This document shows positions 12,792-25,663 of a stretch of 64,000 nucleotides of DNA, in pieces. The number at the start of each line of letters is the position of its first letter. The first letter of the stretch is position 1. The notes beneath the pieces were generated by a model. That model was given only the letters and a program-made list of their open reading frames with translations, was not told the origin of the DNA and did no database searches. This DNA is from Arachis hypogaea (Eukaryota > Streptophyta > Magnoliopsida > Fabales > Fabaceae), in assembly GCF_003086295.3 (NCBI RefSeq), contig NC_092047.1, positions 115,317,323 through 115,381,322 of the forward strand. The letters are read 5' to 3'. The translations under genes were made by a program, and so were the position numbers.

Positions 12792-13419
12792 TTTTAATAT
12801 AATTGTCACAATCTTTCTATTTAGCGACAGTTTTAAAAATGGTCGCTAAATTTTCACCACCATCCACCAATAATTTTAATAGAGTAATAAATATACTAAC
12901 GTATAATTTATAATTTCTATTGTATTTATATTTGTTAACATATAAAAATAATAACTAATATGAGATTAGTTAAGATGACAAATTCTTTAATTTCGATACT
13001 GTTTATTATATACAGTTTTGGATAATTGCTTGAAGAAGTCATAATCCCATGGAAAAATTATGAGCTCTCACGTACACTTAATTTATCATGTGAAACAACA
13101 AGAAACCAAAGAGACAAAGCCTAGAATATCAAACATGATGAGCTAAGGTTCACAACATTTTTAAGTCAACGAGATTGTGAAGACCTTTCCAATGCTAAGT
13201 ACCCTTTAATTTCTCCATCTAAAAATAGTAATAATTAATAAAATTGATGAGAAGGACCTACTAGAAATTATCGATACATACATTTGGTCGATACATTTGA
13301 TGATGCATGCATGCCCCATGCACATATATAATTACATCCATAAACGGACAGAAGCTAGTAGCTAACATTTTATCAGTTATATCTAACTCTAATTAATCTA
13401 TATAAACTTATTTATTATA

Positions 13420-13794
13420 GGATAAACCACCAAAAACAAATTTAAAATATTTTGATGCTGACAAAAATGCTTTTATATTTTGTTATCATCAAAAATATTT
13501 TTTAAATAATTTAAAAAATATCAAAAATATCCAACCGTAATTAAAAATCAGTTTCGTTAACGTAAAAACATAACATGACTCATTTATTAATGTCAGAGTC
13601 TTACTTATCAAATAAAAATTAAAGTTTATTTATCACATTACTATTTTTTGTTAACGTAGAACATCTTAATTAGTTCATAAGTATACAATTTTTCAAATTT
13701 TTAAATAATTTAAGAATATTTTTATCAATAACAAAAATAAAAAATATTTCTATTAACAAGAAAATAATTTTGATACATTTTTAGTGGTTTATCC
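13420..13794. mobile_element. Mutator-type MITE, GGATAAACCAC family
   Basis: The ends GGATAAACCACC and GGTTTATCC are inverted repeats, and similarity continues inward (AAAAA.AAATT.AAAATA). The flanks TTTATTATA (13411-13419) and TTTATTAAA (13795-13803) match at 8 of 9 bases. No coding capacity. Confidence 0.75.
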
Positions 13795-13803
13795 TTTATT
13801 AAA

Positions 13804-14244
13804 TTATTGTTTAACCCTTGTTGCAATACCCTCCTACACATGCACACAGAATTTTTAATTAGGTTTTCTAATTTTTGTATTTTTTTTATTTGTTAAGGTT
13901 GCTAATTGACATAGACAAACGAGCTCTATAGATAAAACCAACATAGGTGACAACCATGGATTATTCTTTCCCATGGGCATTTCTTGTGAATTTTTCATAA
14001 ATTGTTTATGGAGTTGTCCAAGGATACACATATTAATTTTTCTAAATAACTTCTGTTATTGTCTGTTCAGCATTGGTTAGTCCACTAAAAATAGAATATA
14101 TTTCTAAACTCAATTTATAAATTATATATAAATGCTTATAATTTGAAAAAGCATAATTAAATCCCATTATCTTATACAAAAATACTATATACTAATACTA
14201 AAAATTGATTATCATGTGTATAAATATATGTGTTAGTTAATTTA

Positions 14245-14284
<40 letters not shown>

Positions 14285-14618
14285 TTAATTTGGTAACTGG
14301 TTTTTTCTTTTTACACGTAACTGTTGAATGTTATATAATATATAATTCTTATTACTTTTGCCAACCCTATACAACACATAGATGTGCTTATTAATTAGAC
14401 TACATAGTAAATAATGTTCAATAGAAATAGTTTTAAAGAATTTGGTCCCTCATTAAGCCTGAACATAATTGTAAAAGTTGGAATATTGTTGACAATTACT
14501 CCATTTATTACAACTAAAATATTATGTTAGCCCACAAGAATTGACTTATTATCTCTTCTACAAACATATAGCATATGTTTCAATCTAGGAGCATTTACTT
14601 AAATAATTAGCGTAATTA
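13804..14618. other. AT-rich intergenic region with an (AT)n run
   Basis: No gene seen. An (AT)n dinucleotide run occupies about 14250-14279. Confidence 0.6.
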
Positions 14619-14775
14619 AGATGGATTGGTCGAGTGGTTAAATAATTTTATTTTGTATATACAATAATTTATGAGTCAGTAATAAACTTTTAAATGAAAT
14701 TCAAATTTATAATTTGTGACGAATTAGTCGTTGACTTGTCAGATTAAAAAAATACTATAAACAGTCAAAAAAATA
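14619..14775 (+). mobile_element. SINE, tRNA-derived (diverged)
   Basis: A tRNA-like head (TGGTCGAGTGGTTA, A-box-like, about 14627-14640) is followed by a body with AGTAATAAACTTTTAAATG and GACGAATTAGTCGTTGAC. That body order matches the copy at 57787-57965. It ends in an A-rich tract. Legume SINEs carry this body (from memory). I call it a SINE, not a tRNA gene, because the cloverleaf cannot close. Confidence 0.6.
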
Positions 14776-16843
14776 GATAAAATAAAATAATTAGCGCAAT
14801 GTTACGGTTCTTCAAGATATTTACCAAGTTGATTATATAGAGTGGAATATCTATTTCTCTTCCTGAATTTTACGTGTTTAAAAAAAATCAGTATATTGAT
14901 ATATTAATTGATTTTTATTATTTAATTAATGGTTTATTATCAACCACATTCATTTTTTTCAGTAGAATCATATGTGTATCTTTCTATTAAGAGGTAATCT
15001 TATTTAATAATTCTCCTCACATTTGTTACTCTGGATTAGGGACTCAAAATTTGAATTAATTAAATTTGACTCGGGAAAGAAGAAAATCTTACGAGCAAAA
15101 GAATTGAATTTCACTTTTAAGGTTTTTGTCTGTGTAGTATGCAAGCAAAATGCTAATCATAACATTTTATTTCAGCTCAATATTTCAGGAAGAATAAAAA
15201 AAATCAAACTCTAATAAGTATATATGTAAAAAGTTAAATGAACTTAATTAGCTTTATTAAACAATAATTTAAAATTCAATTCAAATATTTTATTCCTATT
15301 AAATATTCAATAATGCTATATGACTAAGCTATTTTGATAATTAAGTTCAATCAAATTGGTCCAATAACTTGAGAATTGATAACCAAAAATTTTAGTTTAA
15401 GAAAAAGAGGGAGATACATAAAAGAAGAAAATTAAAAACAAAAATTGTTAGAGTTAATTATAAAAATAACTTATTTATCTAGTATTTTTCTTAAATATTC
15501 AACTATGCTACTATATATAAAAATTTGCTATCAATTCAGCCACTCGTATAAAATAAATATTAAAATATAAAATATATATTAAAATAAATAAAATAATACA
15601 TTTATATATAGATACATGATACCTGCTTTTGATATGCATATAATATTTTTGTTAAAAATATATTTTTTTAATAGATAATACTTTTAAATTCTAAATAAAA
15701 AGTGTTTTCAATCAATTTTAATATACTAATCAATGTAAAATATTTCATAGTATTTATTAAGTGCATATCATTTTATTTTGTCTATATCCTATATACAATC
15801 AACATTGCTTGATCATTAATGTTTATGAAAAAAATCAAAAATTGACTATATATTCTGTTATGAAAAATTTGATTGAATATTTAAAAATATTTTTAAAAAA
15901 CAACTTATATATTTATCATTTTAATTTTTTAATATTAGAGCTCACACTTAATATACCGAAATAGCATTTTGTAGTTGGTGATAGCACGCACAACTTTTAC
16001 ATGATGTTTATAAACTATAAATATGTCAAATGTCTTTAAAGTATTTTGTGACTTTAAATATTGCTAACCAATCTCTAAGAGGGTAGTAACATACTATCAT
16101 TTATACCCCCTAAATTTAGGAGCATTAAAAAATGAAAAAGAATATATATTTCAGTAATAGAAAAAAAAATTTTTTTTCTAGAGTTCCAAAATTTAAAAAA
16201 TTAGTTTAAAGGCCCAACAATAAATGAAAAATTAGTTTGAATTCATTCATTAAATAAGAAAAATTAATCTTTGACCCAAAAAAAAAAAGAAAAATTAACC
16301 TCACAAATTTATCAATATTATTATTATAATAATAATAATACTTATTTAAACTCTTAAGTGCAAACATATAAGATTTAAAAGAATAATAAATTTTGAATTT
16401 GGTAAGAAATAGTTTTGATTTCTCTCTAAACGATATTCTAAGTGTATGTTTGATTTTACTTTGTTTAATAGAGTGAAAAATGAGTAAAATGAGTTACAAA
16501 ATGTCATGTAAATTTAATTCAAATTTAGATGCAATATTGAATATAAGAGTTTCTTTACTTATTTATGAATAGCTTGTTTATCTTGAAAAAAAAAATCCGG
16601 TCAATATCAAAACTATATGTAACATGAAAACACACTAACATGTAGAAACGAGCATCAATCTCCAAATGATTAAATTTAAATAACTAACTATGCTACAATT
16701 TTATTGTGACCTACGACTTTGATGATCTTGTATACCCTTATCCATTTGAAACAATAAAATCAATCATCTATATAATTCACATAAAAAAAACATTTTTAAA
16801 CATGTATCTTCAAAAGATGAATCTATCCCAAATTTTCCAGTTT
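14776..16843. other. AT-rich intergenic region
   Basis: No gene or bounded transposon is seen. Short open frames (15023-15214, 15761-15964) are A/T-rich and match nothing I know. Confidence 0.55.
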
Positions 16844-19289
16844 TCACATATCATAAATATCCTCCTTACCCAAATTGATGCTACTGCTATATTCTTTGAT
16901 CACATTTTCCTTCTCTACTCCTAAGTAAGGCATAGGATTGTCAATGCTATCATCATCACCTTGAGACTTTGAGTTATTCTGTGAAGATTCCAAATTCTTT
17001 CTCTTCCTCTTAGAGTTGACAAACCGGGACTCCAGCGCTTCCAATGCTTTTCTAGTCAACGGTCGATTCCTTGTACTCTGGCGCCGGTTGACAATGATTG
17101 GTTTCTGCTCTTCATGGCCATAAGAAAACTCCTCTATCTCATTGATTTGAGTTACCTCAGATGGAAAGCAAGGTACATTTTCACATTGGTTATCATTGTT
17201 TTGTTGTATGATCATAGATGATGGAACTTCAATTTCAACTTCTAAATCAGGTTCAATGAGAGGAAGATTCAAGTCAAGTAACATCTTGGTTTTGATTTTG
17301 GTTTCTTCTCCAGGAACTTCTCTAACTCTGTGGTTTTCAACATCATTGCCTTCATTGATCATGTCTGGAATGCTCTCCGATTCTCCACAATGGTACGATT
17401 GTGACGAGGACTCGTTAGAATCTAACTTCTTGTCTACAGAAGTACTTACGGTACAATCGCTATACTCTCCACGGTTAGCCATTGCTAACTTTGGTTTTTT
17501 CACTATAGGACGCGAATATTTTGAGCAATCTGATATCACATTTTGGACAAATCTGTACTTGTTGATCTCCTTTGAAGGCTCTTGTTCTTCGTAGTTGTTG
17601 ACTGTATAATCAGGTGACTCTATTTTCACCCTTTTATCAGAGGATTCTTTGACTAGGTTTGAAGAGCTAGTTTGTTCGGCTTGATCTTCAATCTCTTGAG
17701 AATGAGATGCACTTTGTTCGGATCCACTGCAGTTGCTAGAGATGGTAGACATACTCAAGGTTCGAAAAGTTGAGATTCTTGGTTTTCTCCCCTTATGCTT
17801 ATCCGAATCAGAAACTATGGTGGTGTCTACAATTGTGAATTTCATTGGATCTTGACGCTTTGAGCTATGAGTTCGAGGACGTGAAACTTGATGCTTCTTT
17901 GAGTTCCCATCTAAGGCTTGCTTTTCCTGTTTTAATTTTTTCTTAGCTACACTCTTCTCATTTGCTTGAGCTTCCATCTCAAGAAGCCTTGGATCAGACG
18001 CAACTTTCTTCAACACGTCACTTATGGAATCAAAGTAGTGGTTACCTTTTTGAAGTTTTGCCCTTGAAAATTTCTTGATACCAGGAATAAGAAAAACTGA
18101 AGATTGCTTCGAACCAGAAACAGTACCATCCTTGTACTGTTCAGAGTGCCATCCTTTTGCTACAAGACGAGGCCAAACATCTTTCCAAAAGAGATTGTTG
18201 GATCGAGCTTTGTTAAGTTTTAGATCTCCTCCATTAAGAAGTTTAACTATGTCTGTGGATGAAATACAGTTTTCCACCTTCTGTGTTTTCTGTTTAACAG
18301 AATTGTTGTGCTTGATTTGTGTTTTCTTGGAAATAGTGAGATCTTTTTTTCCTTTGCCAACACCTACTGCCGCTACAAGCTGGTCAATTCCAACGGCATC
18401 CTTCAAAGCAAAAAGATAGTCTTGAAATCGCATTTTACCCTCAGCAAATTTCCCTGTGAGCTGCAATAATAAATAAACATCTACGTAAATTCGGATTCCG
18501 CTGCTATCTTCTCGTTTATACTATAGTATACAACCAGAACTAAAACTAGTTATAATAATAACAGAGACACTCAAGGTAAGTATTAGTAAGCAATGTTATA
18601 TTCACATGTATATTTTGTTCAACGCCAAAAATTAATCATCACATATTCACATTCAATAAAATATGACACAAAAATACCTCAACCACAGTGATCTGACATT
18701 CCTTTGACACCTGGGAAGATAATCGTGATACCAGCTCTTGTTGCCTCCATCCTATGAATATTTTCTGGCCATATATACGCCGGTTAGATCTCCACTTCCG
18801 ACACTTTGACCATCGGCAATATCCTTCGGACCTATGAAACTTTCCATAGTAGAAAGAGAGTATTTCTCCCATACTTTTGCTCCCAACAAATCTCTTCACA
18901 GTATTAAGATTCTTCCCAAAGGCATAAAGGCCTAGGAGAAAACTGTTGCGCTCAACGTCTGTCCAAGATGGAGCATTCAGCAAGTCGGGTAGAAGACTTG
19001 AGCCCCTTGGAGTAGTGACAGATTCTAAAATCTCAAAACTGCTTTTAAGTTTACAATGTGGCCTTGTAAGAGGAATTCTTAGCTTCAATGAAACAGCTTC
19101 TGTCTTATCCGAATTTCTTAAAATCTTCACTGACTGACAAATACGAGGCTCTGTTATTAATGATGGAATCTCAGCCTGGTACTGATCTCCAACTCGAGGA
19201 GCTTCTTTTCTGTCTTTACGTTTGTTATCCAAATAAGATTTCGTTTCAGTGCCTTCTTTGTTGTCATCCTCGAAGCAAAGAGCCTTCAT
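16844..19289 (-). CDS. SANT/Myb-like domain nuclear protein (2 coding exons, 742 aa)
   Basis: Coding exons on the - strand are 19289-18678 (204 codons) and 18460-16844 (538 codons plus stop). They join in phase 0 by a GT-AG intron (donor GAG|GTATTT, acceptor TTGCAG). The N-terminal part has a PRVGDQYQAEIPSL motif (about 31-44). A SANT domain follows (about 107-155), with conserved Trp (W109), a FGKNLNTVKRFV helix and a SFYYGKFH stretch. A second conserved block is near residues 205-300. The remainder is low-complexity with basic nuclear-localisation-like clusters and an LDLNLP motif, which matches the EAR repression consensus. The layout resembles the Arabidopsis family around At1g09050/At2g47820 (from memory), thought to be chromatin or transcription proteins. 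The repressor role is inference. The ATG at 19289 fits the usual short N-terminus, but an upstream coding exon is not excluded. Confidence 0.85.
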
Positions 19290-20603
19290 CTGCTAATATT
19301 GGACAGTTAATATTTTTTTAAAAAAAAAAATTAGCTTAGAGAAACAGAGAGTTTGTAAAACATTATGCAGAATTTTAATCAATAATCAATCATTTATCCA
19401 TCTAATTAATTGATTTCGTAACCAATGATTTGCATAAACAAAATTAAGACAATACCATAGCATAAGTAAAACCCTCATATTTACCTTTAAACATGAATTT
19501 AGTGATTCTGAAAATTTAAGGTTTAGGGTATCCATAACCATGTATAATCACAGAAAATGCAATGCGATCTTACTTTTGTTCAAATTTGACTCTTGCATAC
19601 CATTGAAAAAGATAAAAATTGATTTGAACGATTCTGCAAAGAAACCAATTAAGTAACCACAACTTGAAAAACCTAATCACCCCCAACAGCCGCTACATAC
19701 CCAAATCGAGTTTCAAACCTAGATCAGCATCTCTCATCTCATAAAAAAAATGTATGAACAATTAATAATTGATGATAAATAAACTGAGCCAGTACCATAG
19801 TATAAGTCAAACCCTCATTCATACATTTAAACGTGAATGAGCAAATCCCTAGAGAAGAAAAACAAGAGTAGCAATAATTTTTATATCAGTAAAACTTCGA
19901 ATGTATGTAGAACCCTACAGCAAAGTAGAAAATACAATACCATCTTATTTTTTATCAAAATTGAATCTTGCATTGCTCTGTTGAAAAGGGGGAAAAAAAT
20001 AACAAATGACGTGAAATTTCTGCATACCCAAATCCAGTTTTAAACCCAGATCAACACCTCATAAACGTTGATTAATAAGATTTTACACAAAACACGAAGA
20101 ACATTAACAACAACAATAAATAGCAAAAATCATCATCACCACCATTATCATCATGATATCCAAGGTAACACTCTCTTCACAAAAAGTATGAATCAAACAA
20201 TTAGCAGCCAAGTAAAGAAATGATTGAATTAGCGGGTATGGGCATCAAAATCAACTTCAACATTCAAAATTTTAACACAACTACATATAATTCTGAAACA
20301 AAACAAGAGAATACACAATAGTTACAAACATTCCAGATTGCAGAAAAAGAAATGCAATAACATGCAAGGAATAAATATTAAAAAAAAAAAAAAGGATTGT
20401 ATATGTAAGCCTTAAAAGGGTATAGTGTAGAAACTAGAAATCGATCAAAGTGGGCAAAAGGGTCTTAGAAAAAACCAAAATTTATTGTCAACTTCTTTTC
20501 TCCTCTTACCTCTATTGTTGTTGGTGGTGGTGGTGCTGTGAATGAAAAACTGAAACTGAAACCATTGATAAACATAATAGGCATCAAAGAATGAATTAAC
20601 TAG

Positions 20604-20639
<36 letters not shown>

Positions 20640-20830
20640 GAAGGAACAAGTTTATATACACAAATTAAATGTATATAAAAGAAAAAGAGTTTAATTTGTT
20701 AAGTAATTACCTCGTATTGCAACAAGAGATGTCAAGTTTCAGAACCACACCAAATTCTCATAGTTGCATTCTGTGTAACTAGAGCGGAGAGAAAATGAGA
20801 GAGAGTATCCAAGTGAATTATAAAACGAAA
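19290..20830 (-). promoter_or_regulatory. Spliced 5' leader and promoter region of the SANT gene
   Basis: On the - strand there are good splice donors at ACGAG|GTAATT (intron from 20711) and ATAGAG|GTAAGA (intron from about 20510), with C/T-rich leader sequence upstream (GAGAG-rich on the + strand, 20780-20810). This suggests one or two non-coding 5' exons and perhaps alternative starts. A (TAA)n run lies at about 20603-20637. Exon limits are inferred. Confidence 0.45.
20603..20637. repeat. (TAA)n microsatellite
   Basis: About 11 units, in the leader region of the SANT gene. Confidence 0.95.
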
Positions 20831-21274
20831 GTTCTCTTCATGAGGGAGAAAAAATATCACGATGTTAGTTCTAAATCTATACTGAAATTACGATAATATA
20901 TACTCATTTTTTATTATTTTTTAATATAATAGCAGCTACTAAAATATTAAAATTTACTTTGGTTACTTTAAAATATTAAAATTATGTAAATTAATAAAAA
21001 TTTAATTTCAAGATTTAATTTTTTTAACATTAAATTATATATCGACAAATTGGTTATTATGATTGACTTTCTTACTATGTAAATAAAATCTATTCACTTA
21101 ATATATATATATATTTAAAGAAAAATAACAATTTTAGTGTATTTTAATATTTTTAGTTGAAATAACAAAATAAAACATTTATTGGGCCGATTTGTCAAAC
21201 TGATAAATAATAATTAAATATCTATTTTATCAATTTTTTAATTAAGATAAACAATGAGGCCTTGGAACAAGACA

Positions 21275-21830
21275 GCACAGAATTACGTGCGGTTTGGGAA
21301 AAAATATGATAATTAAAAATATTTTAACTTATAATTTGAATTATATTTTATGTTTAATTGATTAAGAATTTTAAGATGTTTAATTATATTTTTAGATAAT
21401 GTTTGTTTTATTTTTACGATGTTAATTTTATTATTTTGTTTTAACAAATTTAGTTAATGGTTATTTTTATTACATATTTAAAATTATAAAAATTTTGATA
21501 TTTATAAATTTAAAAATTATAATTTTTATTATATTTTTAGAAATTATAAATTTATTAAAATGATTATGAAATTATATATATTATTTAATATTTAACGATT
21601 TATTAATAAAAAAAGAAAAATCTGCCAATTCGCCATTAGGCAGATAGAGGAATTCAGGACCGCCTCATTAGGTGGGAGGGGACATGCCAGCCCGTTAAGT
21701 GACGGGTTTTGGCGGGACGGGACGGAATGGGACCGTCCGTTTAATACCTTTCTACGGGTATACCTGTCTCACTAGCAGGACGAAACGGAACGGAACAGGC
21801 TAGCCCGTTTAACACCTTTCTACAGGTATA
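21275..21830. mobile_element. Unclassified insertion with GGGACGGGACGG motif and internal duplication
   Basis: The array unit is interrupted between a half-site near 21270 and GGTATACCTGCCTCACTAGG (21827). The insert is AT-rich at the left and G-rich at the right (GGCGGGACGGGACGG near 21712-21726). A roughly 60-bp segment (CCCGTTTAAYACCTTTCTAC) is duplicated at 21737 and 21801. Terminal repeats are not certain. Confidence 0.4.
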
Positions 21831-21911
21831 CCTGCCTCACTAGGAGCTGCACATGTATTCAAGTTCTCGATGAATAAAATAGAACCCGAAGTAATAGTAG
21901 TGGGAGAGTGA

Positions 21912-22372
21912 ATAGGACCGTCAAACGAGCTAGTCTGACCCATTTAAGCTGGATCCATTTAAGTCTGTATCCGCTTTATTTATAGGCCATAAATTTTTAG
22001 TCTGGATCATTTATGGTCAGTCCGATGAGTTAAATGGACTTGTCTGTTTATCCTTTTATTTTTATTTTTTTAAAAATATTTTGACAAAAATATCACTTTT
22101 AGGTTAAAAATCTTAAACAATTCATTTTTAAGTAAATGGGTCGGATTTTCGGGTCGGGTCGAAAAAATATATATATCTTTTTTAAAAAGTGCTACTCTTA
22201 AAAAAAATCTGTAAAGAAAAATTAAATGGATCGCCAGTGTAATTTGTCATTTTTTTAGATTAATCAGACTTAATCTATTTAATCTAAAATTTAATCGAAC
22301 TTAATTTTAGAAAAAAAGTCCATCCGTATGTATAAACAGACCGATAAAATTAGTCCATTTCAACGGTCTTAT
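21912..22372. mobile_element. Probable hAT-like MITE
   Basis: Imperfect inverted ends (GACCGTCAAACGAGCTAG at the left; the right end reversed reads GACCGTTGAAATGGACTA). It interrupts array unit 1 between GAGTGAA and the GTGTTTTATAAG landmark. The flanking 8-mers match poorly, so the superfamily is tentative. Confidence 0.45.
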
Positions 22373-23275
22373 AAATAAATATGTGTTTTATAAGTCCAAA
22401 AAAATTAAAATAAAAAAAATAAAAGAATTATCTCTTTTTCATAATAACATTGTTTTTCTACTACTAGAATCGTTAATTTTGGTTAATAAAACAGTTTCTG
22501 TCGTCATTTTTATCAGTAACAGCAATTCTTCATTTTTCTTTCTTAGTTTTTCTTTTATCGGAGATGGTAGCATATGCTCATTTTTTTAATTATTTTTTAT
22601 ATAATAACAGTTACCAAAATATTAAAATTTACTTTGGTCAGTTTGGTGACTTTAAAATATTAAAATTTTGTAAATTAATAAGAATTTAATTTCAAGGTTT
22701 AATTTTTTTAACACTTAATCATATATAAGCAAATTGGTTATTATGATTGACTTTTTACTCTATAAATAAAATAATTTATTTAATATAATATATTTAAAAA
22801 GAATAGTGTATTTTACTATTTTTAATAGAAATAACAAAATAAAATATTTATTAAACTGACTTGTCAAACTGATAAACAATAATTGAATATCTATATTATT
22901 AAATTTTTCTTAAAGTTAAGATAAGCAAACGAAGTCTTGGAACCGGGCAATATTACCTGTCTCACTGGGCACACGTATTCGAATTTTCGGTGAAAAAAAT
23001 AGAATCCATAGTAATAATAGTGTGTGAGTTGATGCATGTTGTGTAAGTCCAAAGAAAATTTAAAATAAAAAAAAAGTAAAAGAATTATCTTTTTTTTTTT
23101 TTTTCTTGTTCTTCTGCAACTAGGGTAGTCGATTTTGGCTAATAAAACAGTTTATGTCGTTATTTTTTATTGGCGACAACAACTCTTCTTTTCTCTTTTT
23201 TTTGTTTTTCTTTTATCGCCGATAGTAATATATACTCATTTTTTAAATTATTTTTTAAGATAATAGCAATTACTA

Positions 23276-24204
23276 AAAAAAAATAAGAAAATAATGTATA
23301 TAGTGAACAACCTAAACAACCATTTTAAAAAGGAAAAGTAAATTTAAAATTAAGATTCAGATTCTTAATTAATTAAATAATTATTATTAAATTTTAAAAT
23401 TTGAAAAAAAATTAGGATTAGCATCTAAACCACTATGTACGGTTACACATTCACATATTATATGTTTTGCACCTCATCACCCCCTCAATAGAGTCGTGCG
23501 TCGATCTCTCCTGCAACTGTCATTGTCGTCGCTGCAAAACTCTTGATACCACCACCTCCCTCACCGCCACACTAGATTCTCCTCCAACCTTGTTAGTGAC
23601 ACCGTTTTGCACTCCTCACCGACGTCGATATCTCCCGCAACAGTCATCGTCGTCTCCACAAAGCTCTTGACAACGTTGCCCCACTCACTGCCGCACCAGA
23701 TTCTCTTCCAACTCTGTTGTAGCGCCGTTTTTGCACTCCTCACCCCCTTATCCATGTCAACGTGGTTTTTATTAATGGCGGCCATTATAAGCTTGTCGCA
23801 CTTGGACTCCATCCACGTCGTCACGAACGATGCCAGATTCAGCCTGGAGTTTTCGTCCAGCATGAGTTCGTCATTTATTATCTGTTATATGGTCTCTTTG
23901 GGTTATTGTAGTAGGTATGCAGATGATTATTTTAATTTTTAGTCGGATGGCCATTTTCGTAGGTATGCGGATGGTTATTTAAATTATTATGTGGATGGTT
24001 ATTTGATTGGAATGGTTTAATTAGATACAATTAAAATATGTTGGATGTTCAATTTACTAGCTATGCGAATGATTAAATTTTTGAATTACTGAATGAAATT
24101 TTTTGGTTAAGTAATTTGGGTGAAGTATGTTTTTTTTTATTTTATTGGACCAAATTTTCATTCTATTGTTCACGTTATTCAGATTCTCTGTTGTCTACCT
24201 AACA
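23276..24204. mobile_element. Degenerate Mutator-like element with GC-rich core
   Basis: It interrupts array landmark A. The ends are weakly inverted (ATAGTGAACAA at the left; right end reversed CGTGAACAATAG). The inside has a tandem duplication of about 125 bp (about 23492-23617 and 23618-23743) and the motif GCGGATGGTTATTT, which also occurs in the elements at 26945 and 43398. I therefore treat it as an old member of that family. Confidence 0.5.
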
Positions 24205-24471
24205 AAACCGTTACTGAAATATTAAGATTTACTTTGTTGACTTTAAAATATTAAAATTGCATAAATTAATAAGGATTTAATTTTAAGGTTTAATTTTTTA
24301 TAACATTGAATCACACATAGCCAATATGACTATTATGATTGACTTTCTTACTATGTAATAAAATCTATTCATTTAATATAATATATTTTAAAAAATAAAT
24401 TTTAGTATATTTTACTATTTTTAGTAAAAATGATAAAATAAGAGATTTACTGAGTCCATTAGTAGTTATTT

Positions 24472-24888
24472 GAGTAAAGTATCAATTTGATTCTTTAAGA
24501 TAACAAATGGTAGATATATGATATCTTTCTATTAATTTATCAACTAAAATCTAACGGTGATACTTATATGTACTAATAATTACTTTGACATGTCTATCTA
24601 TGAAAAATAGTCATGTAGATAATAACTTTTGGAATAAAACTTCACTTATTTTGATAGAATTTGTGATAAATAGAGAACAGTTGATAAATGATATATGAAA
24701 ACTCAAAAGATAAGTCCAAATTCCAAAACTACATAATTTTCCTACTCATGTAATAGTAACGAGATATATACCACTATAAATAACGAAATATATAGACAAT
24801 TCAGTTTTATTTTGTATTATTTATTAACAGAAGGACATACATATTCATTATTTGCTATCTTAGAGGATCTAATTAATACTTTTTTTTC
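24472..24888. mobile_element. MITE of the GAGTAAAGTAT family (degenerate)
   Basis: The left arm GAGTAAAGTATCAATTTGAT continues with TCTTTAAGATAACAAATG. The right arm reversed gives AAAGTATTAATTAGATCCTCTAAGATAGCAAATAAT. The right tip is extended by T-runs and no clear target duplication remains. Confidence 0.55.
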
Positions 24889-25039
24889 AAAAATAAATTA
24901 GTCCAAAATTAATATTTTCAAAAATTTAATTATCTTTTTACTCTATTTATTTTATCATATTTTTTTTTAAGTTAAGATAAGCAACTGATATCTTAAAATA
25001 CGGTAACATATATTACCTATCTCGCTAGGAGCCTTTAGA

Positions 25040-25249
25040 TAGGGGTGTCCATGGATCGGATCGTATCTGCAGATCCGCGGTAAATATCTGCATTCGATCC
25101 GAAAATTGCGGATACGATCCGATCCACAAATTGATCGGATCCGATCTGCACCCTTTGCGGATCGGATCGCATATATCTGCTCTACATCCGCGTATCTGAT
25201 CCGCGGATCCGCAGATCCGCACAATAATAATTAAAAAATAAATAAATAA

Positions 25250-25291
<42 letters not shown>

Positions 25292-25663
25292 ATATGTTTG
25301 GTATTATATTTACTTGTTTGTATGTTTTAGTTAGTAATTATTATTCATATATTGTATTATTTTATTTTTGTTATTTAGAAAGAGTTTGATTAAAAATATT
25401 TTAGGAATAAATAAGTTGAAAAGTATAAAAAAAAATATTTTATTGAATTTTTTTACATTGAAATATGATTAAAAAGAGAAGGTTTAATTATGCGGATATA
25501 TCCGATATCCGATCCGATCCTATCCGTACATTTGCGGATCGAATCGGATCAAATCCGACACTAAAAAGTGCGGATATCATATCCGATCTGATCCGATGGA
25601 AATTGTGCGGATCGGATCGAATTTTCGGCCATATCCAATCCGATCTGATCCGCGGACACCCTA
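25040..25663. mobile_element. hAT-type non-autonomous element, TAGGGGTGTCC ends
   Basis: The left end is TAGGGGTGTCCATGGATCGG; the right end reversed is TAGGGTGTCCGCGGATC. A perfect 8-bp target duplication CCTTTAGA flanks it (25032-25039 and 25664-25671), the hAT hallmark. Both subterminal regions are packed with GGATCGGATC/GATCCGAT repeats, and the middle holds an (AT)n run (25255-25283). It sits in the array unit exactly between AGGAGC and the ATGTGTTCGAG landmark. It has no transposase. Open frames through the GATC repeats are artefacts. Confidence 0.9.

Noticed and set aside
14619..14700. tRNA-Ser/Leu-like GGTCGAGTGGTTA start
   Set aside because: No complementary acceptor or T-arm; the body matches the other SINE copy.
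24967..25224. Open frames across the GATC-rich region
   Set aside because: They are translations of the hAT subterminal repeats and occur in several frames at once.
25251..25300. CRISPR-like or other short regular repeat
   Set aside because: It is a plain (AT)n/(TATG)n run with no spacers, in a plant genome.
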